From: Oscillospiraceae bacterium
GTDB lineage: Bacteria; Bacillota; Clostridia; Oscillospirales; Acutalibacteraceae
Length of the DNA stretch: 64,000 bases
Assembly (NCBI GenBank): GCA_015066225.1
Contig: SVOT01000002.1
Location: 248,001 to 312,000, forward strand
Reading direction: 5' to 3'
The translations under genes were made by a program, and so were the position numbers. Under the pieces are notes generated by a model. It made no database searches and had not been told where the DNA came from. It saw nothing but the letters and a program-made list of their open reading frames with translations. Positions 29,580 through 40,418 of the stretch are shown in pieces. Position 1 is the stretch's first letter. Each line of letters opens with the position of its first letter.

Positions 29580-31940
29580 TTATTCGCTCTTTAAGTCAAG
29601 TTTAACCTTGCCGATTCCTTTTGCGTCAACGGTAACGGTAATGTCGCCTTTTTCACCGTTTGTGCGAATCCAGAACGCTCTGTCGCCGCCTATGAGCGGG
29701 AATTCAGAGGGACCGATAAGCTCTGCCGCGCCTTTAACGGTAACCTTTATTGAGCTGTCTGCAAAGGGAACTCTGTTACCGTTCTGGTCTTTGGCAACAA
29801 TTTCGATTCTTGTTGCATCGTAGGTATCCTCTTCTTTAAGAACATAGGAATCAGCCTTAACGTCGATGTGTAGCTCTGTAACAGCAGTTCTCACTACCGT
29901 TGCAACACATTCGCCGTCCTTATAGCCCTCGAAGGCGTAGGTAATCTGCTCGTTACCCCAACCGCCGATATATTTTGTGACAATATCGAACATTCTGTTA
30001 AATGGGATTTTGCCGACTACCATTGCGGCGCCCGCTTTAACGAATTTTGAGGGCGGCAGCTTCCACTGCTTTGTCTGGGCGGCAACAAGTGTATCTGTAA
30101 GGAGTGCCGCTGCTTTGGGGTCAAGACCATCATCTGTAACGAGTGCATCGCCGATAAAATCGGATGCAATCATCGGGGGATGGGGAAGGTTTTTGAATTT
30201 TGAAGAATCGGGGTAAATTGTGCTTGTATATTTACCGTTTTTATAAAGCTTTACGTAATCGCAGTTTGTAAACACCCAAACGTCGCCGATTGTTCCGCCG
30301 GGATGCTCACCGATATCCATAGCGGAGGTAACCTCAAGGAAAGGCTTGTCATCCTGCTGTGAACGGTAGATTGCGGCACCCATTTTGGGAACGCGGAACA
30401 TATCCGTTACACCGTGGTAGCAGATTCTGTCACCGCTGCCGAAGTCCTTGTGGGTGTTGTAGTCTGCCATACACCAGCCGATAGCACCGCTTGTTCTGGG
30501 GTTGCCATAGGCTGAGTTGAGAACTCTTGTGTGGCGAAGGGCGTGCTCTGCTCTTACACCCTCTTTGTCAAAGCTCTTTGTGGGGAACATATGGCCGTTG
30601 TGCTCTGTTACGAGATAGGGAGCAGTAAGGCTTTTTGTGACAAGAGCCGGGGGGAGAAGGTTGATAAAGCTACCTGAATGAATAAAATCGTTCATTGTGT
30701 AAACGTCTTCAAGAAGGTGGCTCATAGGCATATTTCTTACGCCGCCTGTCTGACGTGTATTGTCAAGCTCCCTTGCAAGAGCGTTTGTCTGTGTGTAGAA
30801 TTCGTCGCAATCAAGACCCTCGTTAACACGAACACCCCAAAGAATAACACAGGGATGGTTTCTGTCACGAAGCACCATTCTGCGGACGTTATCGAGGCAG
30901 ATATCTCGCCATTCACCCTCACCAAGGTGCTGCCAGGAGGGCATTTCTGTGAAAACAAGAAGACCGATTTCATCGCAACGGTCAAGAAAATGAACGCTGT
31001 CAGGGTAGTGAGAGGTTCTTACAAGGTTAACGCCCAATTCATATTTGAGCAAGTCAGCATCGGCTTTCTGTACGTTTTTTGGCATAGCGTAGCCAACATA
31101 GGGATAGCTCTGGTGGCGGTTAAGACCACGGATTTTGATTTTTCTGCCGTTGAGGTAGAAGCCGTCAGTTAAGAAACGGCATTCTCTGAAGCCGAAGCGT
31201 ACAGAGATTTCGTCTTTTTCATCAAGCTTTACCTTGAGAGTGTAAAGCTTGGGGTTTTCTGTATCCCACAGTTCAACGTCTGTTACTGCCCACTTTGCGT
31301 TAATAACTCTGCCGCTGAAATCTGTTTTCTTTTCGCCGATAACAGTGTCACCGTCAAGAAGTGTAAAGGTAAGCTCGCCCTTTGCACTTTCAGAAAGAGT
31401 AACGTCAATGTCAAGAACCTTTCTGGGCTGAAGAATGTTGAGAGTTCTCACAAAAGCATTGTCAAGATAAACCTCGCTGACCTCTTCAAGCCAAACCTCG
31501 CGGTAAATACCGCCATATACGAGGTAGTCAACAACGTTGCCGAAGGGCGGGATTTCTTTTCTTTCGGTGGAGTCAAGCTCAACCACCAGAAGGTTTTCGC
31601 CCGATTTTACTTTTTCGGTGATGTCAAAGGTAAAGGGGTTATATGCTCCCTTGTATTCGCCAATAAACTCACCGTTGAGATAAACCTTTGAATAAAGTGA
31701 AGCGCCTTCGAAATGGAGAATAAGGCGGGTGCCTTTTGATTTTTTAACCTTGAAGGCTTTGCGATAACAGCTGACAAACTGGTACGACTTTTCGTCAAAG
31801 TAATTCAAAGGCAATTCAAGATTTGTGTGGGGGATATCTACGGTTTGAAATTTACTGTCGTCAAATGAGGGTTTAATCATTTCCTCTTTGAATGAGGGGG
31901 AGTATTTCCAACCGAAGTTAAGAGATTGAACGTTACGCAT
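29580..31940 (-). CDS. Glycoside hydrolase family 2 (beta-galactosidase/glucuronidase-like)
   Basis: Sugar-binding, Ig-like and TIM-barrel order; RGLNRHQSYPYVGYAMP, NLVRTSHYP, ILWGVRVNEG. Confidence 0.88.
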   Translation of the reverse strand: MRNVQSLNFGWKYSPSFKEEMIKPSFDDSKFQTVDIPHTNLELPLNYFDEKSYQFVSCYRKAFKVKKSKGTRLILHFEGASLYSKVYLNGEFIGEYKGAYNPFTFDITEKVKSGENLLVVELDSTERKEIPPFGNVVDYLVYGGIYREVWLEEVSEVYLDNAFVRTLNILQPRKVLDIDVTLSESAKGELTFTLLDGDTVIGEKKTDFSGRVINAKWAVTDVELWDTENPKLYTLKVKLDEKDEISVRFGFRECRFLTDGFYLNGRKIKIRGLNRHQSYPYVGYAMPKNVQKADADLLKYELGVNLVRTSHYPDSVHFLDRCDEIGLLVFTEMPSWQHLGEGEWRDICLDNVRRMVLRDRNHPCVILWGVRVNEGLDCDEFYTQTNALARELDNTRQTGGVRNMPMSHLLEDVYTMNDFIHSGSFINLLPPALVTKSLTAPYLVTEHNGHMFPTKSFDKEGVRAEHALRHTRVLNSAYGNPRTSGAIGWCMADYNTHKDFGSGDRICYHGVTDMFRVPKMGAAIYRSQQDDKPFLEVTSAMDIGEHPGGTIGDVWVFTNCDYVKLYKNGKYTSTIYPDSSKFKNLPHPPMIASDFIGDALVTDDGLDPKAAALLTDTLVAAQTKQWKLPPSKFVKAGAAMVVGKIPFNRMFDIVTKYIGGWGNEQITYAFEGYKDGECVATVVRTAVTELHIDVKADSYVLKEEDTYDATRIEIVAKDQNGNRVPFADSSIKVTVKGAAELIGPSEFPLIGGDRAFWIRTNGEKGDITVTVDAKGIGKVKLDLKSE

Positions 31941-31989
31941 TTAATCACCCTTTTCTGTATGATTCCATAATTATATATATTCTATACTA

Positions 31990-33306
31990 TTATAATTGGT
32001 ATGTCAATAAACTTGTTTTGGTGTTCTCGACCTTGCCTTCAATAACAGCATTTAGCAAATCGTTGAGAGCTTTGCCGATATCTGAACCCGAGTAGCCTTT
32101 CTTTAAAAGGTCGTCACCTGTTACGGAAAGCTGTGATATTTTGCAGCATTCGTTGTTTTCCTCTATTTCGCGAAGCCACTGAAGACATTGTTCGGTTTCC
32201 TTCGAAATGTCACGGTAGCTTTCGCTCAAAGCACCCCTGTCACTTTTTTTGATAACAAGAAGTGTGCGTATATCCTCGGGGGTTTTTGTTTTAAGGTGCT
32301 TTTTGAGCTCTGTTTTCGTTTCGGGTGGCTCAAAATCGTGGTAACCCACAAGAAAAGAAACTCTGTTTATTGTTTTTTTATCGAATTTCAGGCGGGTGAG
32401 AATTTCTTTTGCCATTTCGCCGCCCACGGCTGCGTGATTTTTAAATGTGCTGTCGCCTTTGTCGTTTAATTTGTGGGTGGGCACCTTGCCGAGGTCGTGC
32501 AAAAACATCGTAAGACGAAGAATTCTGTCCTGCGGAATGGTATCCACCGTGTGGCAGATGTGCTCCCACACGTCATAGGCGTGTTTTTTACCGTATTGCT
32601 TGAAGCTTATTGCCGGCTTTATTTCGGGTATTATAACTGCGAAAACGTCGGCGTAATCCATAAGAATTCTGAAAGCGTTTTTGCCGCAAAGAAGCTTTGT
32701 GAGTTCAACGGCGATTCTTTCAGCTGAAATATTTTTTAAAAGCTCTTTGTTTGTGTGAATTGCAAAAGAGGTTTCTTTTTCTATCTCAAAGCCCAAAACA
32801 GATGCAAAACGTAATGCGCGCATTATGCGAAGACCGTCCTCGTTAAAGCGTTTGTGAGCATCGCCAACTGCTTTAATTATACCATTATATATATCTGTCG
32901 TTCCGCCGAACAAATCAACTATGCCCGTAGCGGGATTGAATGCAAGGGCATTTACCGTGAAATCACGTCGGGAAAGGTCGTTGGCAATTTTGTCTGTGAA
33001 GTTTATGGATTTCGGGTGACGGTTGTCGTCATAGTCACCATCTATTCTGAAGGTTGTGATTTCAAAGGGCATTTTATCAATAACCACAGTTAAGGTGCCG
33101 TGCTTCAGCCCGGTATCAATAGTTTTGAAATCCGAAAATATTGCTCGTGTTTCTTCGGGCAGGGCAGAAGTGGTAATATCCCAATCCTCGGGTGACAAGC
33201 CCATAAGCGTGTCACGCACACAACCGCCGACGCAGTACGCCTCAAACCCTGCATTTTCAAGACGGTCAAGTATCAGCTTAACGTTTTTGGGAAGATTGAA
33301 AGTCAT
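31990..33306 (-). CDS. cca: CCA tRNA nucleotidyltransferase
   Basis: AYCVGGCVRDTLMGLSPEDWDITTSALPEE; RRDFTVNALAFNP; HD domain FLHDLGK. Confidence 0.92.
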   Translation of the reverse strand: MTFNLPKNVKLILDRLENAGFEAYCVGGCVRDTLMGLSPEDWDITTSALPEETRAIFSDFKTIDTGLKHGTLTVVIDKMPFEITTFRIDGDYDDNRHPKSINFTDKIANDLSRRDFTVNALAFNPATGIVDLFGGTTDIYNGIIKAVGDAHKRFNEDGLRIMRALRFASVLGFEIEKETSFAIHTNKELLKNISAERIAVELTKLLCGKNAFRILMDYADVFAVIIPEIKPAISFKQYGKKHAYDVWEHICHTVDTIPQDRILRLTMFLHDLGKVPTHKLNDKGDSTFKNHAAVGGEMAKEILTRLKFDKKTINRVSFLVGYHDFEPPETKTELKKHLKTKTPEDIRTLLVIKKSDRGALSESYRDISKETEQCLQWLREIEENNECCKISQLSVTGDDLLKKGYSGSDIGKALNDLLNAVIEGKVENTKTSLLTYQL

Positions 33307-33565
33307 AAAGCTACCTCTCGCATACTATATATAATATATATTATGGTGTGAGTTTTGGCGCCTGTCAACTAAAAATTACAGTTTGACAGAAAAAAGCCTT
33401 TGAAAACCCCTAAAAGTTACAAAGTTGTAATTTTTGTAGTTTTAACCAAAACACATTAGAAAACACTTGTTGTTTTTTATATAAAAACAGGGTTAAGTGT
33501 AATATAATGTTGTTTTGGGTAGAAAACCTTTGTGAATTGTTAACAAAATATGCATTTCCACACAT

Positions 33566-33593
33566 TTGACTTTTAAAGAAACTTGGTTATAAT
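33566..33593 (+). promoter_or_regulatory. Sigma-A-type promoter of the G5/3D protein gene
   Basis: TTGACT (33566-33571), 16 bp, TATAAT (33588-33593); implies a ~145-nt 5' leader. Confidence 0.7.
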
Positions 33594-33747
33594 ACCTTGT
33601 GCCATAGGATAACGGCGATTTTGCCGGCAATATTGGGTTGAAACTTTGGCAATTCAGCACGCTATTGCGGACAAAAAAGCCTACCAACAGCAGCTTTTTT
33701 AAAATAAGAAAGGTAGTAAAAGCTGCTTGTCTAAGGAGATTAACACC

Positions 33748-35001
33748 ATGACAGTCAGAAAAATAGGCGAAACGGCAGTTCATTCGCCACTTAAAAGAGC
33801 TTCTCTTTTAGTGCTTGCAATTCTGTTTTTTGTTTCAGCAACTGCTTTCGCCACACCGTCAGTAATATATGATGTTACTATTTATGACGGCGACACAGTC
33901 GTTTCTGTTTCAACCGTTTCTACAGATGCGGAGGATGTTCTTGAAAATGCGGGCATAACAATCGATGCCGCAAAGGGTGATGAGGTAAACCTCACAAACT
34001 TCACAGGCACAGAAGGCAGTGTCATTTTTATAAAAAGAGGCGTTAAGGTTACGATTAAAAGCTTTGATGGCTCCTCTTATGCCGTTTACGCTTCAGGCAC
34101 GGTAAGTGATGCAATTGAGGCGGCGGGGATTACGCTCCCGAAGGGCACAGCACTTAACTTTGGTGCGGATGAAATCCTTAAAGACGGTATGAAAATAGAA
34201 ATATATGATATTTTCGATGTTACTATTGCTGTTGACGGCAAAAAGCTTACCGGCAAGGTTTCGGGTAAAACTGTTGCAGATGCACTTGAGGGTATGAATG
34301 TTTCATTGGATGAAAATGATTTCACAAAGCCTGCTCTTGACTCCGAAATTAAAGACGGTATGAAAATCACCGTTAACAGAGTTACTCTCAAAGAGAGAAC
34401 AGAAGAAGAAAAAATCGGATATGATACACAGTACACATATTCCGACTCTCTTTACAAAGACCACACAAAGGTTCTTAAAAAAGGCGAATACGGCTCAAAA
34501 GCAGTTGTGTATGAGGATCGTTACGTTAACGGTAAGCTTGAGAAATCTGTTGTAAAAACAGAAACAGTTCTCAAAAACAGCGTAAGCGAGCTCGTTCAGG
34601 TGGGAACAAGAGTTAATTCAGCTCCTTCTACCCTCCCTGTAGGCACACCCATAAGCGAAATGGCAATGCCCTCATACCTTAATATAGGCTCAAACGGCTT
34701 GCCCACAAGCTACAAATCAGTTATTAATGCAAAAGCAACGGCATATTGCATCCCCGGCGGTATCACCTCAACGGGTAAAAAGGCTCAGACAGGTTACATT
34801 GCAGTTGACCCCAAAGAGATTCCTTATGGCACAGAAATGTATATCGTTTCTGCCGACGGTCAGTATGTTTACGGCTACTGTATTGCGGCTGACACCGGCA
34901 GCTACATTTACGACGTTGACTGGACAGTTGACTTGTTTATGAACTCTGAAGCACAGTGTGTTAAGTGGGGCAGACGTGATATTATAATTTATGTTCTGTA
35001 A
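33748..35001 (+). CDS. YabE-like cell-wall protein (DUF348 repeats, G5 and 3D domains)
   Basis: DVTIYDGDTVVSVSTVSTDAEDVLENAGI repeats; KSVINAKATAYCIPGGITSTGKKAQTGYIAVDPKEIPYGTEMYI (3D). Confidence 0.88.
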   Translation: MTVRKIGETAVHSPLKRASLLVLAILFFVSATAFATPSVIYDVTIYDGDTVVSVSTVSTDAEDVLENAGITIDAAKGDEVNLTNFTGTEGSVIFIKRGVKVTIKSFDGSSYAVYASGTVSDAIEAAGITLPKGTALNFGADEILKDGMKIEIYDIFDVTIAVDGKKLTGKVSGKTVADALEGMNVSLDENDFTKPALDSEIKDGMKITVNRVTLKERTEEEKIGYDTQYTYSDSLYKDHTKVLKKGEYGSKAVVYEDRYVNGKLEKSVVKTETVLKNSVSELVQVGTRVNSAPSTLPVGTPISEMAMPSYLNIGSNGLPTSYKSVINAKATAYCIPGGITSTGKKAQTGYIAVDPKEIPYGTEMYIVSADGQYVYGYCIAADTGSYIYDVDWTVDLFMNSEAQCVKWGRRDIIIYVL

Positions 35002-35047
35002 TTAAAAAGGGGCTGTAAAAAAAGCGCAGACCGCACAAAACTATATA

Positions 35048-35095
35048 AAACAAGGGACTTTTATAGGTTTAAAGCCTGTAAAAGTCCTATTTTTT
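35048..35095 (+). terminator. Intrinsic terminator after the G5/3D gene
   Basis: GGACTTTTATAGGtttaaaGCCTGTAAAAGTCC then TATTTTTTAA. Confidence 0.65.
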
Positions 35096-35097
35096 AA

Positions 35098-35143
35098 TAA
35101 AAAGGAACAGTAAAAAACAAAGGTTTTTTACTGTTCCTTTTAG
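35098..35143. terminator. Terminator-like hairpin at end of convergent glycerophosphotransferase gene
   Basis: AAAAAGGAACAGTAAAAAAC-aaag-GTTTTTTACTGTTCCTTTT. Confidence 0.7.
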
Positions 35144-36421
35144 TTATTTTTTCTTTTTATTTTTCTTGATATCATCGAGAATGAAGCGGGTAAGTCGTCG
35201 GGATGCGTTACCATCTTCAACACAACCGAGCTTATCTAAAAATACCACACGCTTTGCTTCGTATTTTTCAGGGTCAAAGCTGAGAATATTTTCAATTAAT
35301 TCATCGTTGTTACGCGCAATGGGGAAGGGTGTATCCTCCAACGGGTAGTAGAAGCCTCGCTCTGTAACGTAGGAGTCAATGTCTGTTGTGAAAAGGAAGC
35401 CGGGCTTACCCGAAAGGACAAAGTCACAAATCCAGCTTGAATAGTCAGTCATACCGATATCGCTGGCTACCTGCAGGATTTGAATGTCTGCATAATCGTT
35501 GGCATCAATTACAAAATCGGGGAGTTCAATTTTTTGATTCTGTAAAGCTCTGACAGTATGAAAGTGGAATCTTGAAAGTATAATCCATTCCCCGCCAAAG
35601 CGTTTCTCGAGAGCTGCTTTTAATCTTTCGTAATCAACATCAAAATATTCAATGGAGTCGGTGTCATCCCGGAAAGTGGGGGCATAAAGGAAAAGATGCT
35701 TTTCGGGGTCAATGCTGTATTTTTTACAAACCCTGAGTTTGAGCTTTTCTTTGGCAGCATCGCTGAAAAAGAAAACATCGTTTCTCGGGTGACCGTATTT
35801 GAGAAGTGGGTTTGTGGGCCAGTAGGATGTGCGGAAAACCATTTCTTCAAAATCACTGTTTATTAAACAGTAATCGGTCTTTGTTTTTGCAAGCTCGCCT
35901 GCAGCGCGACGTCTTTCGTTTGAGTCGGAATCAGGGTCGATTTTTTTTAGGCCCAAGGAGCCGTGCCACAAGTTTATTAACACCTGTTCATCCTTTTTAG
36001 GGAAATTTTCCCAAAGGAAGCCGTGGGCGTTATCAATCCAGTATTTGCTTTGTGCCATAGCCTTGTAGTATTCATATGAACCGTATCTTACCAGCTTTAC
36101 TCGTTCGTCCTTGGGGAAATGAGCTGATTTTTTTGTTTTTCTAGAATACACCCAAATAATTTTTACCTTGGCTTTTGTTTTAAGAAGGTATCTACAAAAG
36201 TATTTTGGGTTACAGGTGTAATTGTTCTGATATGTTTTGAACATTATCTGGTTGTTTATTACACGTGTGTTTTTGCTCAGTCGCTTCCAAGCCCAATGAG
36301 CAATTTTCAAATCCCACTTTTTCTGAATAGAACCTCTTTTTTTGTGTATTTTTTGGAATAATTTGTATAATAATCTCTTTTCAACTGCAAAAGCAAAATA
36401 TTTGTGAAGCAGCTTTCTCAT
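35144..36421 (-). CDS. CDP-glycerol glycerophosphotransferase family protein
   Basis: LWHGSLGLKKID, LKYGHPRNDVFF, LFLYAPTFRDD, SDIGMTDYSSWICDFVLSGKP. Confidence 0.9.
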   Translation of the reverse strand: MRKLLHKYFAFAVEKRLLYKLFQKIHKKRGSIQKKWDLKIAHWAWKRLSKNTRVINNQIMFKTYQNNYTCNPKYFCRYLLKTKAKVKIIWVYSRKTKKSAHFPKDERVKLVRYGSYEYYKAMAQSKYWIDNAHGFLWENFPKKDEQVLINLWHGSLGLKKIDPDSDSNERRRAAGELAKTKTDYCLINSDFEEMVFRTSYWPTNPLLKYGHPRNDVFFFSDAAKEKLKLRVCKKYSIDPEKHLFLYAPTFRDDTDSIEYFDVDYERLKAALEKRFGGEWIILSRFHFHTVRALQNQKIELPDFVIDANDYADIQILQVASDIGMTDYSSWICDFVLSGKPGFLFTTDIDSYVTERGFYYPLEDTPFPIARNNDELIENILSFDPEKYEAKRVVFLDKLGCVEDGNASRRLTRFILDDIKKNKKKK

Positions 36422-36699
36422 GGTGAAAGTCCCCTTTAGATGTACTTTATAGTACGTTACAATATTCTCAAGCAGAAAAATTGTAGCACAAATCGAATGG
36501 TAATGTCAATAGATGGCGGATTATCGCGAAAAATGAATAATATACAAGTGAAATGTATAAAAAACCGAATAATATGCAGGCGTCAAAAGGTTTTTTTGGG
36601 AGAGAATATGAAAAAATACACAAAAATTTCATAAGAAACACAGGGTTTTGTTGCAAATGGGCAAAAATAATATAAAAAAGAATAATTTCTGTAAAACGG

Positions 36700-36769
36700 T
36701 TGACTTTTTTAACGCGAAGGTGTATAACTATGCATATCGAATGAATATTTTTACAAGAGCACAGCTCTT
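36700..36769 (+). promoter_or_regulatory. Promoter of arg operon with weak ARG-box candidate and leader hairpin
   Basis: TTGACT (36700-36705), 17 bp, TATAAC (36723-36728); TGAATATTTTTACA (36742-36755) partly matches the ARG box; AAGAGC-aca-GCTCTT hairpin before the SD. Confidence 0.55.
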
Positions 36770-36786
36770 AAACGGAGGAAATAAAA

Positions 36787-38022
36787 ATGGATAAGAAAAA
36801 TATCAAAAAGGTTGTTCTCGCATATTCCGGCGGTCTTGATACATCAATCATCATCCCCTGGCTCAAAGAGAATTATAATAATTGTGAGGTTATCGCTGTT
36901 TCAGGCGACGTTGGTCAGGGCACAGAGCTTGACGGTCTTGAAGAAAAAGCAATCGCGACAGGCGCTTCAAAGCTCTATATTCTTGATTTGAAGGAAGAGT
37001 ACGTTGAAGAATATATCTGGCCCTGTCTCAAAGCCGGTGCAGAATATGAGCAGTACCTTCTCGGTACCTCTCACGCTCGTCCCTGTATTGCTAAAGGTCT
37101 TGCAGAAATTGCAATCAAGGAGGGTGCAGACGCAATCTGCCACGGTTGCACAGGTAAAGGTAATGACCAGGTAAGATTTGAGCTTACGCTTAAAGCATTT
37201 GCTCCCGAAATGGCAATTATCGCTCCCTGGAGAGAGTGGGATATCAAATCACGTGAGGAAGAAATTGAGTATGCAGAAGCACACAACATTCCCCTTAAAA
37301 TAAACCGTGAAACAAACTATTCAAAGGATAAAAACGTATGGCACCTTTCTCACGAAGGTCTTGACCTTGAGGATCCCGCAAACGAGCCTATGTACAACAA
37401 AGAGGGCTTCCTTGAAATGGGTGTTTCTCCCGAACAGGCTCCCGACGAACCCACATACGTTTCAATCCACTTTGAAAAGGGCGTTCCCACCGCTATTGAC
37501 GGTGTTGAAATGAAGGGTCTCGCAATTGTTGAAAAGCTCAATGAAATCGGTGGAGCAAACGGCATCGGTCTTCTTGACATTGTTGAAAACAGACTTGTCG
37601 GTATGAAGAGCCGTGGCGTTTACGAAACTCCCGGCGGAGCAATTCTTTACAAGGCACATGAGCTTCTTGAAATGATTACTCTTGACCGTGACACATCACA
37701 CTACAAAAAGCTTGTTGCTCAGAAGTTCGGCGAGGTTGTTTACAACGGACTTTGGTTCACACCTCTCAGAGAAGCTCTTTCAGCTTTTGTTGACAAAACA
37801 CAGGAAACTGTTACAGGTGACGTAAAGCTCAAGCTCTATAAGGGTAACATCATTAATGCGGGTATCACATCACCCTATTCACTTTATGATGAAAACGTTG
37901 CATCCTTCGGCGATGACGGCGGTGCATACAACCAGCAGGATTCTGCAGGATTTATTAACCTCTTCGGTCTTTCAATCAAGGTTAAGGCACTTCTCGACAA
38001 ACAGAGAAACGAAGAGAACTAA
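36787..38022 (+). CDS. argG: Argininosuccinate synthase
   Basis: [37 protein letters not shown]. Confidence 0.97.
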   Translation: MDKKNIKKVVLAYSGGLDTSIIIPWLKENYNNCEVIAVSGDVGQGTELDGLEEKAIATGASKLYILDLKEEYVEEYIWPCLKAGAEYEQYLLGTSHARPCIAKGLAEIAIKEGADAICHGCTGKGNDQVRFELTLKAFAPEMAIIAPWREWDIKSREEEIEYAEAHNIPLKINRETNYSKDKNVWHLSHEGLDLEDPANEPMYNKEGFLEMGVSPEQAPDEPTYVSIHFEKGVPTAIDGVEMKGLAIVEKLNEIGGANGIGLLDIVENRLVGMKSRGVYETPGGAILYKAHELLEMITLDRDTSHYKKLVAQKFGEVVYNGLWFTPLREALSAFVDKTQETVTGDVKLKLYKGNIINAGITSPYSLYDENVASFGDDGGAYNQQDSAGFINLFGLSIKVKALLDKQRNEEN

Positions 38023-38097
38023 TTAGATAAATGCGGCAAAGGTGAAATATTCCTTTGTCGTATTGTTAATATATGAGTTAATTTAGGAGACAGAAAT

Positions 38098-39468
38098 ATG
38101 CAGCTCTGGAAAGGCAGATTTTCAAAAGAAATCGACCCTAAAACAAACGATTTCAATTCATCCATAAAATTTGACAGCCGTATGTATAAAGAAGATATCG
38201 ACGGCAGTATTGCTCACGCAACAATGCTTTGTGCACAGGGCATTATTTCGGGCGAGGACCTTGCTCTTATAGTTGACGGTCTCAAGGCTATAAAGGCAGA
38301 GATTGAGTCGGGGGATTTACTTATAGATCCCAACGCAGAGGATATTCACACTTTTGTTGAGGGTGAACTCACCTCACGAATCGGTTCAGCGGGCAAAAGA
38401 CTTCACACAGCACGTAGCCGTAACGACCAGGTTGCTCTCGATATAAGACTTTTCCTTCGCCACGAATGTGACGATGTATATAATCAGCTCACAGAATTGG
38501 TGGACGTTCTTTGCAAAAAGGCTGAACTGTATGCTTATGCGGTTATGCCCGGCTACACACATCTTCAGCGTGCACAGCCCATTACCTTCGGCCATCATCT
38601 TCTTGCCTATGCAGAAATGCTTATGCGTGACAAGGAAAGGCTCCTTGATGCAAAAAAACGTATGAATTACTGCCCCCTGGGCTCCTGTGCTCTTGCAGGC
38701 ACAACCTACAACACCGACAGGGAAATGACCGCAAAGGACCTTGGCTTCAGCGGTGCAATGCAGAACTCCCTTGACGGCGTTTCGGACAGGGATTTTTGTA
38801 TGGAGCTGGCATCTGCTTTGTCCATTCTTATGGTTCACCTTTCACGCTTTTCTGAGGAGATTGTTCTCTGGTGCTCGTGGGAGTTCAAGTTTATTGAGCT
38901 TGATGATGCTTTCTCAACAGGCTCATCAATTATGCCCCAGAAAAAGAACCCCGATATCACAGAGCTTATCCGTGGCAAATCGGGCAGAGTTTTCGGCGAT
39001 CTGACAACACTTCTCACAATGATGAAGGGTCTGCCCCTTGCTTATAATAAAGATATGCAGGAGGATAAGGAGGCTATTTTTGATGCCTTCGATACAGTTA
39101 AAATGTGCCTTACGGCATTTATCCCTATGCTCGACACAATGACTGCTCTCCCCGAAAATATGAGAAAAGCCGCGGCAGGCGGATTTATAAATGCAACGGA
39201 TTGTGCGGATTACCTTGTCGGTAAGGGTCTTCCCTTCCGTGATGCCTATAAAGCAACGGGTGAGCTTGTTGCACTTTGCATAAACAAGGGTCTTACCCTT
39301 GAAACCTTACCTCTCGAAGAATACAAGGCTGTATGCAGTCTTTTTGACGATGGCGTTTTTGAGGCTATAAACCTTGATAAGTGTGTTAATGACAGAACAT
39401 CTCTCGGCGGACCTGCACCCGAAAACGTGTTGGCACAGGTTAAGAAAATGAAACAGAGGAACAGTTAA
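38098..39468 (+). CDS. argH: Argininosuccinate lyase
   Basis: LWKGRFSKEID; TGSSIMPQKKNPDITELIRGKSG. Confidence 0.97.
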   Translation: MQLWKGRFSKEIDPKTNDFNSSIKFDSRMYKEDIDGSIAHATMLCAQGIISGEDLALIVDGLKAIKAEIESGDLLIDPNAEDIHTFVEGELTSRIGSAGKRLHTARSRNDQVALDIRLFLRHECDDVYNQLTELVDVLCKKAELYAYAVMPGYTHLQRAQPITFGHHLLAYAEMLMRDKERLLDAKKRMNYCPLGSCALAGTTYNTDREMTAKDLGFSGAMQNSLDGVSDRDFCMELASALSILMVHLSRFSEEIVLWCSWEFKFIELDDAFSTGSSIMPQKKNPDITELIRGKSGRVFGDLTTLLTMMKGLPLAYNKDMQEDKEAIFDAFDTVKMCLTAFIPMLDTMTALPENMRKAAAGGFINATDCADYLVGKGLPFRDAYKATGELVALCINKGLTLETLPLEEYKAVCSLFDDGVFEAINLDKCVNDRTSLGGPAPENVLAQVKKMKQRNS

Positions 39469-39470
39469 TT

Positions 39471-40400
39471 ATGACAAAAATATTTGTTGACGGCAGTCAG
39501 GGTACCACAGGACTCAGAATATTTGACCGCCTTTCAGAATTCAAGGATATTGAATTAATTACACTTCCCGAGGAGCTCAGAAAAGACAAGGATGCACGAA
39601 AAGAAGCGCTTAATTCTGCGGATGTTGCATTTCTTTGCCTTCCCGATGATGCGGCACGGGAATCGGTTTCTTTAATAGAAAACGAAAACACCGTTGTTAT
39701 TGACACATCAACAGCCCACCGAACTCTTGACGACTGGGCATACGGCTTCCCTGAGCTGTCACAGTCACACCGTGAAAAGCTCAAAAGCTCAAAAAGAATA
39801 GCGGTGCCCGGTTGCCACGCAAGCGGATTTATTGCCCTTGTTTACCCACTTATTGAAGCAGGCGCTATTGATGAGGATATTCTTCTATCCTGCTTCTCTC
39901 TGACCGGTTATTCAGGTGGCGGCAAAAAAATGATTGCCGAATATGAGGAGGAGCCGGATGTTCTTTTAGAGGCTCCCAGACAATATGCTTTAGGTCAGAC
40001 CCACAAGCATCTTAAAGAGATGGTTAAAATATCGGGTATCAACAATGCTCCCGTATTCTGCCCCGTAGTTTCATCCTTTTATTCGGGTATGGAGGTTACG
40101 GTGCCTCTGTTTAAAGAACAGCTAAAAAACGGCTTCACATTTGAAAAAATCAAGGCACTATATAAAGAAAAATATAACAGCGAGCTTGTAAAATACCAAG
40201 AAGACCTCAGCGAGGGCGGTTTTATTTCCGCGGGCGTTCTTTCGGGTAAGGATAATATGATTGTTTCTGTTTTCGGTAACGACGACAGAATTATACTCAC
40301 CGCACGCTACGACAATCTTGGCAAGGGTGCCTCGGGCGCGGCAATAGAATGCCTTAATATTGTTCTTGGAAACACAGATACTCAAGGCTTGGAAGTTTAA
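39471..40400 (+). CDS. argC: N-acetyl-gamma-glutamyl-phosphate reductase
   Basis: FVDGSQGTTGLRI; AVPGCHASGFIALVYPL; GYSGGGK. Confidence 0.95.
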   Translation: MTKIFVDGSQGTTGLRIFDRLSEFKDIELITLPEELRKDKDARKEALNSADVAFLCLPDDAARESVSLIENENTVVIDTSTAHRTLDDWAYGFPELSQSHREKLKSSKRIAVPGCHASGFIALVYPLIEAGAIDEDILLSCFSLTGYSGGGKKMIAEYEEEPDVLLEAPRQYALGQTHKHLKEMVKISGINNAPVFCPVVSSFYSGMEVTVPLFKEQLKNGFTFEKIKALYKEKYNSELVKYQEDLSEGGFISAGVLSGKDNMIVSVFGNDDRIILTARYDNLGKGASGAAIECLNIVLGNTDTQGLEV

Positions 40401-40418
40401 TATAAATCGGAGAAAATT

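Noticed and set aside
33371-33435. 10-bp inverted repeat AAAAATTACA ... TGTAATTTTT between cca and the G5/3D gene
   Set aside because: AT-only arms with a 45-nt spacer in an AT-rich region are plausible by chance; no supporting feature.
33600-33747. c-di-AMP (ydaO) riboswitch before the YabE-like gene
   Set aside because: Conserved ydaO sequence blocks are not evident; retained only as an unassigned structured leader.
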